Shown piece by piece: positions 17,747 to 27,990 of a stretch of 64,000 nucleotides of DNA. Source of the stretch: Edwardsiella ictaluri ATCC 33202 (lineage in GTDB: Bacteria > Pseudomonadota > Gammaproteobacteria > Enterobacterales > Enterobacteriaceae); contig NZ_AFJI01000075.1 in assembly GCF_000264785.1 (NCBI RefSeq), positions 1-64,000 of the forward strand. Direction: 5' to 3'. Each line of letters opens with the position of its first letter. Position 1 is the first letter of the stretch. Position numbers and translations under genes: made by a program. The notes beneath the pieces are model-generated. The model worked only from the letters and a program-made list of their open reading frames with translations, made no database searches and was not told the origin of the DNA.

Positions 17747-19879
17747 ATGAATAGCACGAAAACCTGTTCGTTATCGCGCCTGGAGCCGATCTGGCAGGAT
17801 TTGTTGCATCAGGCGACGCAGAGTCTGCTGGCTCAGCGTTCGCTTCCCGAGCTGATGCGCGCGCTGCATCAGCTCTCCTTCTCCGCGATCCGTTTCGATC
17901 GCGTCAATATTCTGCGCTTGGATCCGCTGCATAACCGCATCACTCTGTATCGCTACGATCCACAGCAAGATCGGGTGATCCAGGACGGCGATGTCCTGCT
18001 GGCCGATGGCCCCGGTGGGCGGGTCTGGACCGAACAGCGCCCGGTCTGCTGCTCGGGCGCTGATTTCTGCCTTGACTTCGCCGCCGTCGCCGCGCTGCCG
18101 CACTATGCCGGGATTACGGCCTATTGCCAGCTGCCGCTGACCACGGATCGGCAGCGTCTGGGGGGTATCGAATTCATTAAGTATCGGGCCGATGCCTTCA
18201 GCGAGGGGGAGCTGGCGCTGGCGGCACCGCTGGCTGAGATTGTGGCGCAGATCTTCGAGCGTCTGCTGGAGCGGGAGCAGTTCCAGCAACAGGAGGAGCT
18301 GCTGCGTCGCGAGCGCGACCACTTTCGTATTTTGGTGGACGTGACCAATGCGGTGACCTCCAAGCTGGAGATGGATGCGCTGGCGGGCGAGGTCTCCAAA
18401 GAGATCCACCGCTTCTTCGGCATCGACTACATCGGACTGTCGCTGATTGAGCAGGGCGACGAGCGGCTTAAGTCCTATATTACCGGCTATCAGAGCGGTA
18501 AGGCGGTGCTGCGCGAGCAAAAGCTGCTGCCGCTGGCTGGCTCACTGGCTCAGCGGGTGATCCGGGATAAGACCCTGCTGCTGATGGATCTCTCCGATTC
18601 TGCCCGCCTGGCACCGCAGGATCGTCAACTGGCTCAGATGCTGAGTTTTGGCAACCGTACCGTCTGTCAGTTGCCGCTGATCTTTGGCAATAAGGTGCTG
18701 GGCGTGCTGAAGCTGGCCCAATGCCAGGCGGGAGTATTTAATCCGCGTAACCTGAAACTGTTGCGCCAGATCGCCGCCCGCATCGCCATTGCCGTCGATA
18801 ATGCGCTGGCCTACGGCGAGATTTCGCGTCTGAAGGACAGCCTGGTACATGAGAATCGCTATCTGACGGAGTGCATCCGCCAAGAGGGTGACTTTGGTGA
18901 GATTGTCGGTCAGAGCGAGGCGATGCGCAGCGTGTTGGAGCAGGTGGAGATGGTGGCCGCCAGCGACTGCAGCGTGCTGATCCTGGGGGAGACCGGTACC
19001 GGTAAGGAGTTGATCGCACAGGCGATCCATAATCTCAGCCTGCGTAATCAGAAGCGGATGGTCAAGATGAACTGCGCCGCTATTCCCAGCGGCCTGCTGG
19101 AGAGCGATCTGTTCGGTCACGAGAAGGGGGCTTTTACCGGCGCCAGCGCCCTGCGCATGGGGCGCTTTGAGCTGGCCAACCACGGTACACTGTTTCTGGA
19201 CGAGGTCGGGGATATCCCGCTGGAGCTGCAGCCCAAGCTGTTGCGGGTGCTGCAGGAGCGCGAGATCGAGCGTCTTGGCGGCAGTCGGGTGATCCCGGTG
19301 GATGTGCGGCTGATCGCCGCCACTAACCGCGATCTGAAGCAGATGGTGCAGGATCGCCAGTATCGCAGCGATCTCTACTACCGGCTCAACGTTTTCCCTA
19401 TCGTTATTCCGCCACTGCGGGAGCGTCCCGGGGATATCCCGCTGCTGGTTAAGTTCTTCACGCGTAAGATAGCCAAGCGGATGAACCGCACTATCGACAG
19501 CATTCCAACGGAGACCATTCGTATGCTGAGCCAGCTGCCCTGGCCGGGCAACGTGCGTGAGCTGGAGAATATTATCGAGCGGGCGGTGATCCTGAGCCGT
19601 GGTCCGGTGCTGAATCTGCCGCTGGATGAGCTGCAGTATCACCTTTCTCCGCCGCTGGCCAGCCGCAGTATGCCGATGCGGGAGCCGATGGTGCCCGCAT
19701 CGGCAGCGTCGGAGGAGAGAGCGCAGAGCGAGCGGGATCGTATCCTGCAAGTGCTGCGCGAATGCAACGGCATCGTCGCCGGGCCGCGCGGCGCGGCGGT
19801 TCGTCTGGGGCTGAAGCGTACGACGCTGATTTCGCGCATGCAGCGTCTGGGGATCTCGGCCCACGACGCCACCCAGTAG
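17747..19879 (+). CDS. fhlA: FhlA, formate-responsive sigma-54 activator
   Basis: A 710-residue enhancer-binding protein that senses formate and activates sigma-54 promoters of the formate hydrogenlyase regulon. The ATG at 17747 starts just before similarity to FhlA begins. Two GAF-type sensor domains occupy the N-terminal half (about 20-170 and 195-350). The AAA+ domain follows, with Walker A GETGTGKE near residue 413, the sigma-54 contact loop GAFTGA near 460 and LFLDEVGD. A Fis-type helix-turn-helix ends the protein ([25 protein letters not shown]). In E. coli fhlA is the last gene of the hyp operon; here it stands alone on the opposite strand and is followed by hycA. Confidence 0.95.
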   Translation: MNSTKTCSLSRLEPIWQDLLHQATQSLLAQRSLPELMRALHQLSFSAIRFDRVNILRLDPLHNRITLYRYDPQQDRVIQDGDVLLADGPGGRVWTEQRPVCCSGADFCLDFAAVAALPHYAGITAYCQLPLTTDRQRLGGIEFIKYRADAFSEGELALAAPLAEIVAQIFERLLEREQFQQQEELLRRERDHFRILVDVTNAVTSKLEMDALAGEVSKEIHRFFGIDYIGLSLIEQGDERLKSYITGYQSGKAVLREQKLLPLAGSLAQRVIRDKTLLLMDLSDSARLAPQDRQLAQMLSFGNRTVCQLPLIFGNKVLGVLKLAQCQAGVFNPRNLKLLRQIAARIAIAVDNALAYGEISRLKDSLVHENRYLTECIRQEGDFGEIVGQSEAMRSVLEQVEMVAASDCSVLILGETGTGKELIAQAIHNLSLRNQKRMVKMNCAAIPSGLLESDLFGHEKGAFTGASALRMGRFELANHGTLFLDEVGDIPLELQPKLLRVLQEREIERLGGSRVIPVDVRLIAATNRDLKQMVQDRQYRSDLYYRLNVFPIVIPPLRERPGDIPLLVKFFTRKIAKRMNRTIDSIPTETIRMLSQLPWPGNVRELENIIERAVILSRGPVLNLPLDELQYHLSPPLASRSMPMREPMVPASAASEERAQSERDRILQVLRECNGIVAGPRGAAVRLGLKRTTLISRMQRLGISAHDATQ

Positions 19880-19904
19880 CTTCAGGTTTCGCCAGCGGTG
19901 TCAT

Positions 19905-19942
19905 GGCGGCATCGGCACGAGTGTCGGTGCCGCCGTCTTTTT
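19905..19942 (+). terminator. fhlA intrinsic terminator
   Basis: A nearly complete 13-bp stem starting GGCGGCA and closing TGCCGCC, with two G-U pairs and a 4-nt loop, is followed by GTCTTTTT on the plus strand. It begins 25 nt after the fhlA stop, so hycA is not simply co-transcribed with fhlA. Confidence 0.8.
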
Positions 19943-20063
19943 GGGACGTACAGCGTGCCATGCGGCATCTTCTCTGGCGATAAACGCATCATCTGCGCTG
20001 AAATACATTATTTAAGTTACTAATTTCCTGTAAAACATCATACAAATAATTAATAATTAAAAC

Positions 20064-20079
20064 TGGCACGTATCCTGCT
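20064..20079 (+). promoter_or_regulatory. Sigma-54 promoter of hycA
   Basis: TGGCAC-N5-CTGCT has the -24 GG and -12 GC dinucleotides in correct spacing. It lies about 100 bp upstream of hycA and 120 bp past the fhlA terminator. Transcription of hycA by FhlA plus sigma-54 is the natural reading. A clear FhlA site upstream was not found. Confidence 0.75.
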
Positions 20080-20180
20080 TATTTTGGTGACCGACGGGCG
20101 GTGATATCGACCGCGCGGCGGCCGCACGGCGCATCACATCGCGATGCGCGCAATCTCTGGAGTATGGTGGAGTAATTACT

Positions 20181-20651
20181 ATGAAGGTCAGCGAACTAAC
20201 CGAGAAGTCGCTATTTATCCATAATAAGAATGAGAAGCTGATGGCGCAGTGGGCGACCTATAAAAGCAGCCTGATCAAGGCGACCACCTCTTCCCGGCTT
20301 AAGATTTTTCATGAGTTCAGCTGCGGTGACGGCGACAGCGTCAACTTTACCGTGTTTGACCATTTTATGGTGGAGATCCGTCTGGCCGGGGAGTTTTACA
20401 GCAAGACCATTCAGTACGGCTTGCGGCTGAGCGGCGGCGATGAGGATCGCTTTGTCGAGCTGGGACGGGCGACCTTTGACGATGAGGGGATCCTGGATGG
20501 CCGGGTGAGCAACCGCGACCGCGACGGCGTGCTGGAGCACTACCTGGAAAAAATTCAGTCGCTGTATGACACTCTGTACCATGCCATGCAGGACAGCCGT
20601 CCGCTGCATGAGGTGCTGTTTGCCCGCTGGGGCGGTAACCTTCCCGCCTGA
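20181..20651 (+). CDS. hycA: HycA, formate hydrogenlyase regulatory protein
   Basis: A 156-residue cytoplasmic protein similar in length and sequence to E. coli HycA (153), recognisable from DHFMVEIRLAGEF, the GRVSNRDRDGVLEHYLEKIQSLYDTLY stretch and overall helical pattern. HycA counteracts FhlA and lowers expression of FHL genes by an incompletely known mechanism. In E. coli it is the first gene of the hyc operon. Here it is about 17 kb from hycB, downstream of fhlA, with its own sigma-54 promoter, and convergent to hypE. This would make fhlA-hycA a compact negative-feedback pair. Confidence 0.9.
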   Translation: MKVSELTEKSLFIHNKNEKLMAQWATYKSSLIKATTSSRLKIFHEFSCGDGDSVNFTVFDHFMVEIRLAGEFYSKTIQYGLRLSGGDEDRFVELGRATFDDEGILDGRVSNRDRDGVLEHYLEKIQSLYDTLYHAMQDSRPLHEVLFARWGGNLPA

Positions 20652-20660
20652 TACCCGGGG

Positions 20661-20688
20661 GAAAACACCGGGCGGAGATGCCCGGTGT
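20661..20688 (-). terminator. Terminator of the hyp operon
   Basis: A 9-bp stem (ACACCGGGC/GCCCGGTGT) with loop GGAGAT is followed on the minus strand by TTTTCCCC. It starts 11 nt after the hypE stop and could serve the convergent hycA as well, though no T-run follows on the plus strand. Confidence 0.6.
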
Positions 20689-20698
20689 CGATCCGCTA

Positions 20699-21727
20699 TC
20701 AGCAGATGCGCGGCAGCGGTTCACTGTGTGGCAGGTCGAGCAGACGCGCCGCACCGAACAGGCCGACCAGACGCACCTGACGCCGATCGGTGGCGACGCC
20801 GATGGTGGCGGCATCCATCCCCAGCGGGTGGGCATGCAGGCAATCCAGCACCGCCTGCTCTGCCTCGGGCGCGACGGCCAGCACCAGCTTGCCCTCGTTG
20901 GCGAAGTTGAGCGGCTCCAGCCCCAGCAGCTCGCAGATCCCGCGCACCGCGTCTTTCACCGGCAGCGACCTCTCGTCGACATCCATGCCGCAGCCGCTGG
21001 CCTGGGCAAACTCATGCAGAATAGCGGTAACGCCGCCACGGGTGGCATCGCGCAGGGCGCGTACGCCCGGGATGTTGCGCAGCGGTGCTATCAGCGGCGC
21101 CAGCACGGCGCAGTCGCTGCTCAGCTCGGCCTCCAGCCCCAGCTTTTCCCGCAGATTGAGGATGGTGGCGCCGTGATCGCCCAGGGTGCCACTGACGATC
21201 AGACGATCGCCCGGCTGGATCTCGGCGGCCGCCCAGCGGATATCTGCCGGAATGGCGCCGATGCCGGCGGTATTGATAAAGATCTTATCCGCCGCGCCGC
21301 GTTGCACCACCTTGGTATCGCCGGTGACGATCTGGATCCCGGCGTCGTGTGCCGTCTGGGCCATGCTCTGTACCACCTGCTCCAGATCGCGCAGCGGCAG
21401 CCCCTCTTCCAGGATGAAGCCGCAGGAGAGAAACCTGGGATAGGCGCCGCTGACCGCCAGATCGTTGGCCGTGCCGCAGACCGCCAGCTTACCGATGTTA
21501 CCGCCGGGGAAGAAGATAGGATCGATCACGTAGCTGTCGGTAGTGAAGGCCAGCCGATCGCCCAGCTGGTTAAAGCCGCACAGCGGCAGGCGTGCCTGAT
21601 CTTCACGGGCGTTGAGCGCCGGATTGTCAAACAGCGGTAAAAACAGGGTATCAAGCAGCTGTTGCATCGCCAGGCCGCCGCTACCGTGCGCCATGGTAAT
21701 CACATCGTCTTCAGACCATTTGCTCAT
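20699..21727 (-). CDS. hypE: HypE, carbamoyl phosphate-derived cyanide synthesis protein
   Basis: A 342-residue enzyme of the PurM/SelD-like ATP-grasp superfamily. It receives a carbamoyl group from HypF on its C-terminal cysteine and dehydrates it with ATP to thiocyanate, the source of CN ligands for the [NiFe] hydrogenase iron. The protein ends in the diagnostic PRIC tail, so the acceptor cysteine is present. The N-terminal AHGSGGLAMQQL and GNIGKLAVCGTANDLAVSGA motifs form the nucleotide-binding region. Last gene of hypFABCDE, two bases after hypD. Confidence 0.97.
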   Translation of the reverse strand: MSKWSEDDVITMAHGSGGLAMQQLLDTLFLPLFDNPALNAREDQARLPLCGFNQLGDRLAFTTDSYVIDPIFFPGGNIGKLAVCGTANDLAVSGAYPRFLSCGFILEEGLPLRDLEQVVQSMAQTAHDAGIQIVTGDTKVVQRGAADKIFINTAGIGAIPADIRWAAAEIQPGDRLIVSGTLGDHGATILNLREKLGLEAELSSDCAVLAPLIAPLRNIPGVRALRDATRGGVTAILHEFAQASGCGMDVDERSLPVKDAVRGICELLGLEPLNFANEGKLVLAVAPEAEQAVLDCLHAHPLGMDAATIGVATDRRQVRLVGLFGAARLLDLPHSEPLPRIC

Positions 21728-21729
21728 GC

Positions 21730-22848
21730 TTATTGCTCCATTCCTCGACGATATTGGTAGAACGCCGCGCAGGCTCCTTCTGAAGAGACCATCAGCGCGC
21801 CAAAGGCATTCTGGGGATTACAGCGGGTGCCGAACAGCGGGCACTCCGCCGGTTTGCAGCGTCCGGTCAGTACATCGCCGCAGCGGGCGAGCGGATCGTC
21901 AGCCACGCGCTGACGGCGGGGGTGAAAACGCCGCTCGGCGTCAAACTCGGCGTAGGCCGGGCTCAGGGCCACCCCGGAGTGTGCGATTTCGCCGAGACCG
22001 CGCCATTCGCTGCTGTCACGGGTGACAAACACCTCATCCAGCGCCCGCTGCGCCAGGGCGTTACCGCTGTCCGGGACGATGCGGCGGTACTGGTTTTCCA
22101 CCTCGCAGCACCCTTCGCACACCTGAGCCAGCAGCATATCCAGAGACTGCAGGATATCCAGCGGCTCAAAGCCGGTGATCACCAGCGGCTTGTGAAACTC
22201 ATCGCAGATAAAGGCGTAGGGATCGGCGCCGATCACCATGCTGACGTGTCCCGGCGCAATGAAGCCATCGATGCGCACGTCGGGCTGCAGCAGCAGGCTG
22301 CGCAGCGTCGGGGTAATGGTGATGTGCTGGCAGAAGACGCTGAAGTTTTTCACGTTCTGGGCACGTGCCTGCTGCAGGGTGACGGCAGTGCTGGGCATGG
22401 TGGTCTCAAAGCCAAGGCCGAAGAAGACCACCTCGCGATCCGGCATCTGCTGCGCCAGATTCAGCGCATCGAGGGGAGAGTAAACGATGCGTACGTCCGC
22501 CCCCTGACGCTTGGCGTCGAGCAGGGAGCCGCTGCGGCCCGGTACACGCATGGCATCGCCAAAGGTGCAGAATACCACACCGGGGCGGCGGGCGATCTCC
22601 ACGCACTGGTCGATACGTCCCATCGGCAGTACGCAGACCGGACAGCCCGGGCCGTGTACGAACTCGATCTCTTTGGGCAGCAGCTGATCGAGGCCAAACT
22701 TGAAGATGGCGTGGGTATGTCCACCGCACACCTCCATGATCTGCAGCGGCAGACGGCAGGAGGCCGGCAGCTGGCTGACGCGCTGGCGGATCTTCGTCAG
22801 CAGCGCCTCCGCCAGCCGGGGATCGCGGAATTCATCAACAAACTGCAT
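21730..22848 (-). CDS. hypD: HypD, Fe(CN)2CO assembly scaffold
   Basis: A 372-residue iron-sulfur protein that with HypC carries the iron atom while its cyanide and CO ligands are added. Conserved signatures include MEVCGGHTHAIFKFG, HGPGCPVCVLP, FFGLGFETTMPST, and the cysteine cluster CEGCCEVENQYRR with C-terminal C...CKPAECPLFGTRCNP that binds the [4Fe-4S] cluster. Length equals E. coli HypD (373). It lies 3 bp after hypC and 2 bp before hypE. Confidence 0.97.
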   Translation of the reverse strand: MQFVDEFRDPRLAEALLTKIRQRVSQLPASCRLPLQIMEVCGGHTHAIFKFGLDQLLPKEIEFVHGPGCPVCVLPMGRIDQCVEIARRPGVVFCTFGDAMRVPGRSGSLLDAKRQGADVRIVYSPLDALNLAQQMPDREVVFFGLGFETTMPSTAVTLQQARAQNVKNFSVFCQHITITPTLRSLLLQPDVRIDGFIAPGHVSMVIGADPYAFICDEFHKPLVITGFEPLDILQSLDMLLAQVCEGCCEVENQYRRIVPDSGNALAQRALDEVFVTRDSSEWRGLGEIAHSGVALSPAYAEFDAERRFHPRRQRVADDPLARCGDVLTGRCKPAECPLFGTRCNPQNAFGALMVSSEGACAAFYQYRRGMEQ

Positions 22849-22851
22849 TTA

Positions 22852-23145
22852 TCACTCTCCGCTGCGCGCCGCGCCGGCACCGACGCGCATAAAGTGCGCC
22901 ACGTCGGCCTCTACCGCTTCCATGGACTTCAGCGCTTCCAGCGTATCCTGCGCCTCCTGCTCGTCCAGTACGCTCATGGCGAAGCCGACGTGCACCAGCA
23001 CCCACTGACCCAGCAGATCGCGGGTGTCGCCTTCGCACACCAGCGCGATGTTGACGTCACGCTTCACGCCGCAGACGTCGACCTGCGCCAGCTGGTGGAT
23101 ATCGTCGCCGACGGCGACCACTTTTCCCGGAATTCCCAGACACAT
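22852..23145 (-). CDS. hypC: HypC, hydrogenase maturation chaperone
   Basis: A 97-residue member of the HypC/HupF family. It begins MCLGIPGKV, with the essential Cys2 that contacts iron and the pre-hydrogenase. HypC carries the Fe(CN)2CO unit with HypD and delivers it to the large subunit, here HycE. The start codon overlaps the hypB stop, which indicates translational coupling. A second homologue (HybG type) is not in the window. Confidence 0.95.
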   Translation of the reverse strand: MCLGIPGKVVAVGDDIHQLAQVDVCGVKRDVNIALVCEGDTRDLLGQWVLVHVGFAMSVLDEQEAQDTLEALKSMEAVEADVAHFMRVGAGAARSGE

Positions 23146-24203
23146 TATTGATTTTCTCCCAGCGTGGTTTCCAGCCAGGCCAGCCAGGCGTCCATTCCCT
23201 CTCCGCTGGTGGCGGACAGCTGGATCACCTGGATCTGCGGGTTGATGCGTCGCGCGTTGGCAATGCAGGCGTCGACGTCGAACTGCAGGTAGGGTAGCAG
23301 ATCGATCTTATTGATGATCATCAGGCTGGAGGCTGCAAACATATGTGGATATTTCAGCGGCTTGTCTTCACCTTCGGTGACAGACAGCACCGCGACTTTA
23401 TGGCGTTCGCCCAGATCGAAGCTGGCCGGGCAGACCAGATTGCCGACGTTTTCAATGAACAGCAGGCTGTGGTCCGGCAGCGCCAGGCGGTGCATGGCGT
23501 CATGTACCATCTGAGCATCCAGGTGGCAGCCTTTGCCGGTGTTGACCTGAATCGCGCTGACGCCGGTGGCGCGAATGCGTTCGGCGTCGTTGGTGGTCTG
23601 CTGATCGCCTTCGATCACCGCGCACGGGAAGCGGCTGGCGATGCGCTTCAGGGTTTCGGTCAGCAGGGTGGTTTTACCGGAGCCGGGGCTGGAGACCAGA
23701 TTCAGCGCAGCAATATGCTGGCGGGTGAAGTGTTCGCGGTTATGCTCGGCCAGCGCGTTGTTTTTGCTCAGTACGTCCTGCTCGATCTGCACCATGCGGC
23801 GCTGGCTGATGCCCGGCGCGTGGGCGCCCGCCTCACCGTGGCCATAGTCCAGATCGTCGTGATGCTGATGGGGCGCGAACGCCGTCTCTTCGGCATGGCT
23901 ATGCCCGTGCTCGTGCGCATGGTCATGATGGTGGCCATGGTTATGCTCATGACTGTGGGCATGCTGCTGTGCCTGTTCAGGCGTCGCGAAGACATAGTGA
24001 TAGTGGTGGTGCACATCGCCATTATGGTGGTAGTGATGATGTACATTCACGACGCGCGCGGCGTCCTGGCTCTCATGGCGATGGCCATGATGGTGGTGAC
24101 CGTGGTGATGCGCATGACCGTCGCTGTCGTGACGGTGGGCGTGATGGTGTTCGTCGCCTTCAATATGCAGTTCGCCGGCTGCACAGCCGCAGGTGGTACA
24201 CAT
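23145..24203 (-). CDS. hypB: HypB, nickel-inserting GTPase, histidine-rich form
   Basis: A 352-residue nickel chaperone and GTPase that with HypA inserts nickel into the hydrogenase large subunit. The ATG at 24203 is chosen because it starts the CXXCGC nickel site ([11 protein letters not shown]). Residues about 15-120 carry two histidine-rich stretches ([21 protein letters not shown] and [21 protein letters not shown] region), longer than in E. coli HypB and suited to nickel storage. The GTPase domain follows with [11 protein letters not shown] (P-loop), [15 protein letters not shown] and NKIDLL. It starts 25 bp after hypA and overlaps hypC. Confidence 0.96.
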   Translation of the reverse strand: MCTTCGCAAGELHIEGDEHHHAHRHDSDGHAHHHGHHHHGHRHESQDAARVVNVHHHYHHNGDVHHHYHYVFATPEQAQQHAHSHEHNHGHHHDHAHEHGHSHAEETAFAPHQHHDDLDYGHGEAGAHAPGISQRRMVQIEQDVLSKNNALAEHNREHFTRQHIAALNLVSSPGSGKTTLLTETLKRIASRFPCAVIEGDQQTTNDAERIRATGVSAIQVNTGKGCHLDAQMVHDAMHRLALPDHSLLFIENVGNLVCPASFDLGERHKVAVLSVTEGEDKPLKYPHMFAASSLMIINKIDLLPYLQFDVDACIANARRINPQIQVIQLSATSGEGMDAWLAWLETTLGENQ

Positions 24204-24228
24204 ATAGGGGATCTCCTGAGCGTTAGGG

Positions 24229-24570
24229 TTACTCAATCTCAATCTGTTTGATTTGCATGCTGTCACCGCCATCGACGCGCAGATTGTGGCTCTGGCAGTG
24301 CGGGCAGCCGGCATCGTGGCTGGTTACCGTGATCGGGCGGCTGCAGTTCCAGCACCATGCCTGGGCTGGAACGGTGTTGATCCGCAGCGCGCAGCCTTCG
24401 GCCAGGGTGCCGCGACAGACGATCTCAAAACAGAAGGTTAATGCGCTCTCTTCAATGCAGGAGAGGGCGCCAATGTCCAGCCAGACCGACGTGACGCGCT
24501 TGGCGCCGCTGTCGCGCGCCTGGCGCTCAATGATGTCAAGTGCGCTTTGGCAAAGGGATAATTCATGCAT
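24229..24570 (-). CDS. hypA: HypA, hydrogenase nickel chaperone
   Basis: A 113-residue nickel and zinc protein that partners HypB in nickel delivery to hydrogenase 3. It starts MHELSL, where His2 is the nickel ligand. The zinc ribbon is complete: CWNC and CPHC pairs near residues 73-76 and 88-91. Length matches E. coli HypA (116). It follows hypF by 70 bp; no sigma-54 motif was found in that gap, so hypA is probably read from the hypF side. In E. coli hypA starts a separate sigma-54 operon, so the layout differs. Confidence 0.95.
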   Translation of the reverse strand: MHELSLCQSALDIIERQARDSGAKRVTSVWLDIGALSCIEESALTFCFEIVCRGTLAEGCALRINTVPAQAWCWNCSRPITVTSHDAGCPHCQSHNLRVDGGDSMQIKQIEIE

Positions 24571-24640
24571 GGTGATTCTTCTTTCGTTGTACCGGGCTTA
24601 TCCTCGGGGAAAGCGGAGGGCTGAACCTTGATTACCGTCA

Positions 24641-26965
24641 TCAGTTCACCGATTCCTCGGCGCTGCATGACGCCTGCGCGGGATCTATCGCATCTTTTAG
24701 GCAGTGAGCGGCGATGATGGCCTGCCCGAGCGCCAGCGCGCCGTCTCCGGCGGGCAGGCGCTCGGGCAGCAGCAGACGGTAGTCCGCCAGCCGTGCCAGC
24801 AACAGCTGACGCAGCAGTCGATTGTGCAGTACCCCCCCGGACAATACCAGCGTTTGGCACCCTTCGCGCTCGGCGTGGTAGCGCAGCAGCGCCGCCAGTC
24901 CGTCAGCGATAGCCCGGTGAAAGGCCAGTGCGCGCAGGGGCACCGACGTCTGCCAGCTTAGCCAGTCGCGCCAGAAATCGCCCATTGCCAGCTCGCCCTG
25001 TTCGTCGATCTTCAGGGTGACCGGCGTCTCTTGGGGCCAGGCCTGCCAGGCCTGCGCCTCCAGGCGGCAGGCCGCCTCGCCCTCAAAGCTTATCTGCTCG
25101 TGACAGATATCCAGCGCCGCCGCTGCCGCGTCAAACAGGCGGCCGCAGGAGGAGGCGCGCGGGCAGTTCAGCTCGCGATCGATGGCCCGGGCCAGCAGCG
25201 GCCAGTTTTTTGCCTGTATCCGCTGGGTTTCCGGGTAACGCGGCCAGTCGGGGACAAAGCACAGCAGCTGGGCCAGCAGGTTACGCCAGGGCTGGCGGGC
25301 GGCCAGATCGCCGCCGGGCAGCGCCACCGCAGGCAGCCCGCCCAGGCGGGTATACCCCCGGTAATCAACCCGCAGGCACTCGCCGCCCCAGAGTTCACCC
25401 GACTCACCGTAGCCGATGCCGTCCAGCGCCAGGCCGATCAGTGGGGTATCCTGCGGCGCAATCCCGTGCTCGGCCATGCAGGCCGCCAGGTGCGCATGGT
25501 GATGCTGCACCGCGATCAGCGGCAGCCCGCGCACGTCGGCCTGCTGTTGCGCCAGCCTGTGGCTGTGGTAGCCGGGGTGGCGATCGCAGGCGATGGCGCG
25601 CGGGCTGAACTGGTACGTTTGCAGCAGTAGCTGCCAGGTCTGCAGGAACTGCTGCTGAATGCGCGCCTCGCCCAGATCGCCCAGATGCTGGCTGAGCAGG
25701 GCGCGTCCGCGCTGCAGCAGGCAGAAGGTGTTTTTCAGATCGCCGCCGACGGCGGCGACGTCCGGGAGCATGCTAAAGGACGCGGGCAGCGCGATGGTGT
25801 CCGGCACATAGCCGCGCGCCCGGCGCAGCATCTCGCTCCCCTCCGGCGCGTAGCGCACCAGCGAGTCGTCGGCGCGCTGGACGATATCGCGGTTGTGCAG
25901 CAACCACAGATCGGCGATCCCCGCCAGATCCGCCAGCGCCTGGGCATTATCCAGCGCCGGCGGCTGGCCGCTGGCGTTACCGGAGGTCATCACCAGCGGC
26001 CGTCCGATATGCGCCATCAGCAGGTGGTGCAGCGGCGTGCCCGGCAGCATCACGCCGACCTCATCCAGGCCGGGTGCCACCTGCGCCGGTACCGCGTCGG
26101 AGGCGGGGACCAGGACGATGGGTGCCGCCGGGCTGCTCAGCAGGGCCTGCAGCCCGGCGTCCGGCGCGGCGCGGCAGTAGCGCGCCAGCCAGCTTAGGTC
26201 GGGCAGCATCAGCGCCAGCGGTTTTCCCGGGCGCCGCTTGCGTTCGCGCAGGCGGGCGATGGCGGCGTCATTTTCGGCGTCACAGGCCAGATGAAATCCC
26301 CCCAGCCCTTTGACGGCGACAATATGTCCGGCATCCAGCGACCGGGTGACAGCCTGCCAGGCCGCCTCGCCTTCGCGCCGGTCGGCGCCGTCGGCGCCGC
26401 AGCTCCACATCGTCGGGCCGCAGAGGGCGCAGGCGGTCGGCTGGGCATGAAAGCGTCGGTCGGCGGGATCGTGGTACTCGCGGGCGCAGGCTGGACACAG
26501 CGGAAAGTCGGCCATGGCAGTAAAGGGGCGATCGTAGGGCATACGGCGGATGATGGTAAAACGCGGACCGCAGTGGGTACAGTTGATAAACGGGTAGCCG
26601 TAGCGGCGGTTGGCCGGGTCGCGCATCTCGGCCAGGCAGCGTGGGCAGGTGGCAGCGTCGGGCACGATCTGGGTATCCATGGCGCCCTGGCGGCTGTCGA
26701 CGATCCGGAAGCCGTCCGCGGGCGTCTCTGCCCAGGGGTGCCGTTCGATGGTATCGATATGCGCCAGCGGCGGACAGTCTGCGTACAGTCGCTGGATCAG
26801 CGTGTCCAGATCCGCCGGTAGACGAACCACCAGCCAGACGCCGCCAGCATCGTTGCTGACTTCGCCATGTAGCCCCAGCGTCTGGGCTATCTGCCAGACA
26901 TAGGGGCGAAAGCCGACGCCCTGAACCTTTCCTTTTATCCGTAATGCGATGGCGTTGTGTTCCAA
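24641..26965 (-). CDS. hypF: HypF, carbamoyltransferase for hydrogenase cyanide ligands
   Basis: A 774-residue multi-domain enzyme that makes carbamoyl-AMP from carbamoyl phosphate and ATP and hands the carbamoyl group to HypE. Domains in order: acylphosphatase-like ([14 protein letters not shown], about 10-90), two zinc fingers (CPRCLAEM...CTHCGPRF and CPACAREY...CALCGP), a YrdC-like domain ([11 protein letters not shown]) and a Kae1/TobZ-like domain with metal motif [14 protein letters not shown]. The start is read as TTG at 26965, eight bases after GGAG; the next in-frame Met is too far inside. Heads hypFABCDE. In E. coli hypF lies with hydN, as it does here. Confidence 0.95.
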   Translation of the reverse strand: MEHNAIALRIKGKVQGVGFRPYVWQIAQTLGLHGEVSNDAGGVWLVVRLPADLDTLIQRLYADCPPLAHIDTIERHPWAETPADGFRIVDSRQGAMDTQIVPDAATCPRCLAEMRDPANRRYGYPFINCTHCGPRFTIIRRMPYDRPFTAMADFPLCPACAREYHDPADRRFHAQPTACALCGPTMWSCGADGADRREGEAAWQAVTRSLDAGHIVAVKGLGGFHLACDAENDAAIARLRERKRRPGKPLALMLPDLSWLARYCRAAPDAGLQALLSSPAAPIVLVPASDAVPAQVAPGLDEVGVMLPGTPLHHLLMAHIGRPLVMTSGNASGQPPALDNAQALADLAGIADLWLLHNRDIVQRADDSLVRYAPEGSEMLRRARGYVPDTIALPASFSMLPDVAAVGGDLKNTFCLLQRGRALLSQHLGDLGEARIQQQFLQTWQLLLQTYQFSPRAIACDRHPGYHSHRLAQQQADVRGLPLIAVQHHHAHLAACMAEHGIAPQDTPLIGLALDGIGYGESGELWGGECLRVDYRGYTRLGGLPAVALPGGDLAARQPWRNLLAQLLCFVPDWPRYPETQRIQAKNWPLLARAIDRELNCPRASSCGRLFDAAAAALDICHEQISFEGEAACRLEAQAWQAWPQETPVTLKIDEQGELAMGDFWRDWLSWQTSVPLRALAFHRAIADGLAALLRYHAEREGCQTLVLSGGVLHNRLLRQLLLARLADYRLLLPERLPAGDGALALGQAIIAAHCLKDAIDPAQASCSAEESVN

Positions 26966-27271
26966 AAAATAACTCCGTGCCAGCGCGTTGCGGGGCTGGC
27001 TTTGATATCTGGGTTGTCCGGGGATAGCAGCGCTGCGCTGGTTGATCGGGGATAAGCCTAGCGGCAGCGGCGCCAGGCCGCTTTGATATCAGGCAGCCTA
27101 CACGCAAATCGCAGCGCGTTAAATAAAGCGAACAGTGAATAAATTGTCGCAAATGGGTCGGTGAGCGTGCAACGCGGCATGTCATATCTGAGCGTTGGCT
27201 CTCGCTTTGCCGCGGTGCGCCGGTGGCGGGGGAGACCCCCGCGGGAACGCTGGAGAGGGGCATACGCCCGT
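26966..27271. other. hydN-hypF intergenic region with GC hairpin
   Basis: 306 bp without a gene. At 27226-27242 a perfect 7-bp hairpin (GCGGGGG/CCCCCGC, loop AGA) lies 29 bp past the hydN stop; no T-run follows on the minus strand. No sigma-54 motif was found, so hypF may depend on read-through from hydN or on an unrecognised promoter. Confidence 0.45.
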
Positions 27272-27814
27272 TTACAGCAGATCGCCCAGGTTATCGAAAG
27301 CGGCGCGCTGGCGTCGCTCCTGGATCAGCGCCTGCATGGCGTTGCGATCGATAAGCTTCAGGGCCTTGGTCGGGCAGGCCTCCACGCAGGCCGGGCCGTT
27401 GGCGCGGTGATTGCACAGATCGCACTTGTTGGCCTCAGCCTTGCTGCTGCTGATGCAGCCGCTGCTGCCGTAACGCTGCGTCACCGTGGTGGTGACGACC
27501 TCCATGGTGCCGTAAGGACAGGCGACCACGCAGGTTTTGCAGCCGATGCATTTTTCCTGGTCAACGCAGATGAAGTCCTGCTGGCGGCTGATGGCACCGT
27601 TGGGGCAGACATTGGCACAGGGGGCGTCTTCACACTGGCGGCACAGGATCGCCGTGCTGATGTTGTCTCCCTTAATGACATGAATGCGCGGAGTGAAGTT
27701 ATCGCGGCTGAGGTTATGCAGCTCGCTCTCCTCCCGGTGGGCCATGACGCAGGCGATTTCGCAGGTACGGCAGCCGATGCATGTTTTGGGATCCGCAATG
27801 ACAAACCGATTCAT
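27272..27814 (-). CDS. hydN: HydN, [4Fe-4S] ferredoxin-type electron carrier
   Basis: A 180-residue polyferredoxin of the HycB/DmsB type. Four cysteine clusters are visible: CIGCRTCEIACVM, CRQCEDAPCANVCP, CIGCKTCVVACP and CDLCNHRANGPACVEACP. In E. coli HydN (175) is needed for full formate dehydrogenase H activity and is thought to pass electrons from FdhF. Here it lies directly downstream of fdhF (176 bp) and upstream of hypF, which supports that partnership. Not to be confused with HycB, which is the true FHL subunit encoded at 37373-37987. Confidence 0.93.
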   Translation of the reverse strand: MNRFVIADPKTCIGCRTCEIACVMAHREESELHNLSRDNFTPRIHVIKGDNISTAILCRQCEDAPCANVCPNGAISRQQDFICVDQEKCIGCKTCVVACPYGTMEVVTTTVTQRYGSSGCISSSKAEANKCDLCNHRANGPACVEACPTKALKLIDRNAMQALIQERRQRAAFDNLGDLL

Positions 27815-27990
27815 TCAATTACTCCCGATATCGTTATAGTGTCGCGCCGTTGAACCCCGCTGGAGCCGCTGTTGCTGCCCCGCCGGAGGGTTATCAAAAG
27901 TGATACGCGGCATGTTAGTTTGATAATCCGCCGCGTACTCCGTTGATAAGGCGTTTAAAGGCGCGTTATTGTTTTGAGAGCCGCAGCCCG

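Noticed and set aside
18542-19864. Minus-strand 440-codon frame
   Set aside because: Antisense to the AAA+ and HTH part of fhlA; composition is rich in His, Gln and Arg as typical of shadow frames.
23853-24203. Histidine-codon repeats in hypB as a simple-sequence or CRISPR-like repeat
   Set aside because: The repeats are coding, irregular in spacing and explained by the His-rich arm of HypB. No CRISPR array was seen anywhere in the window.
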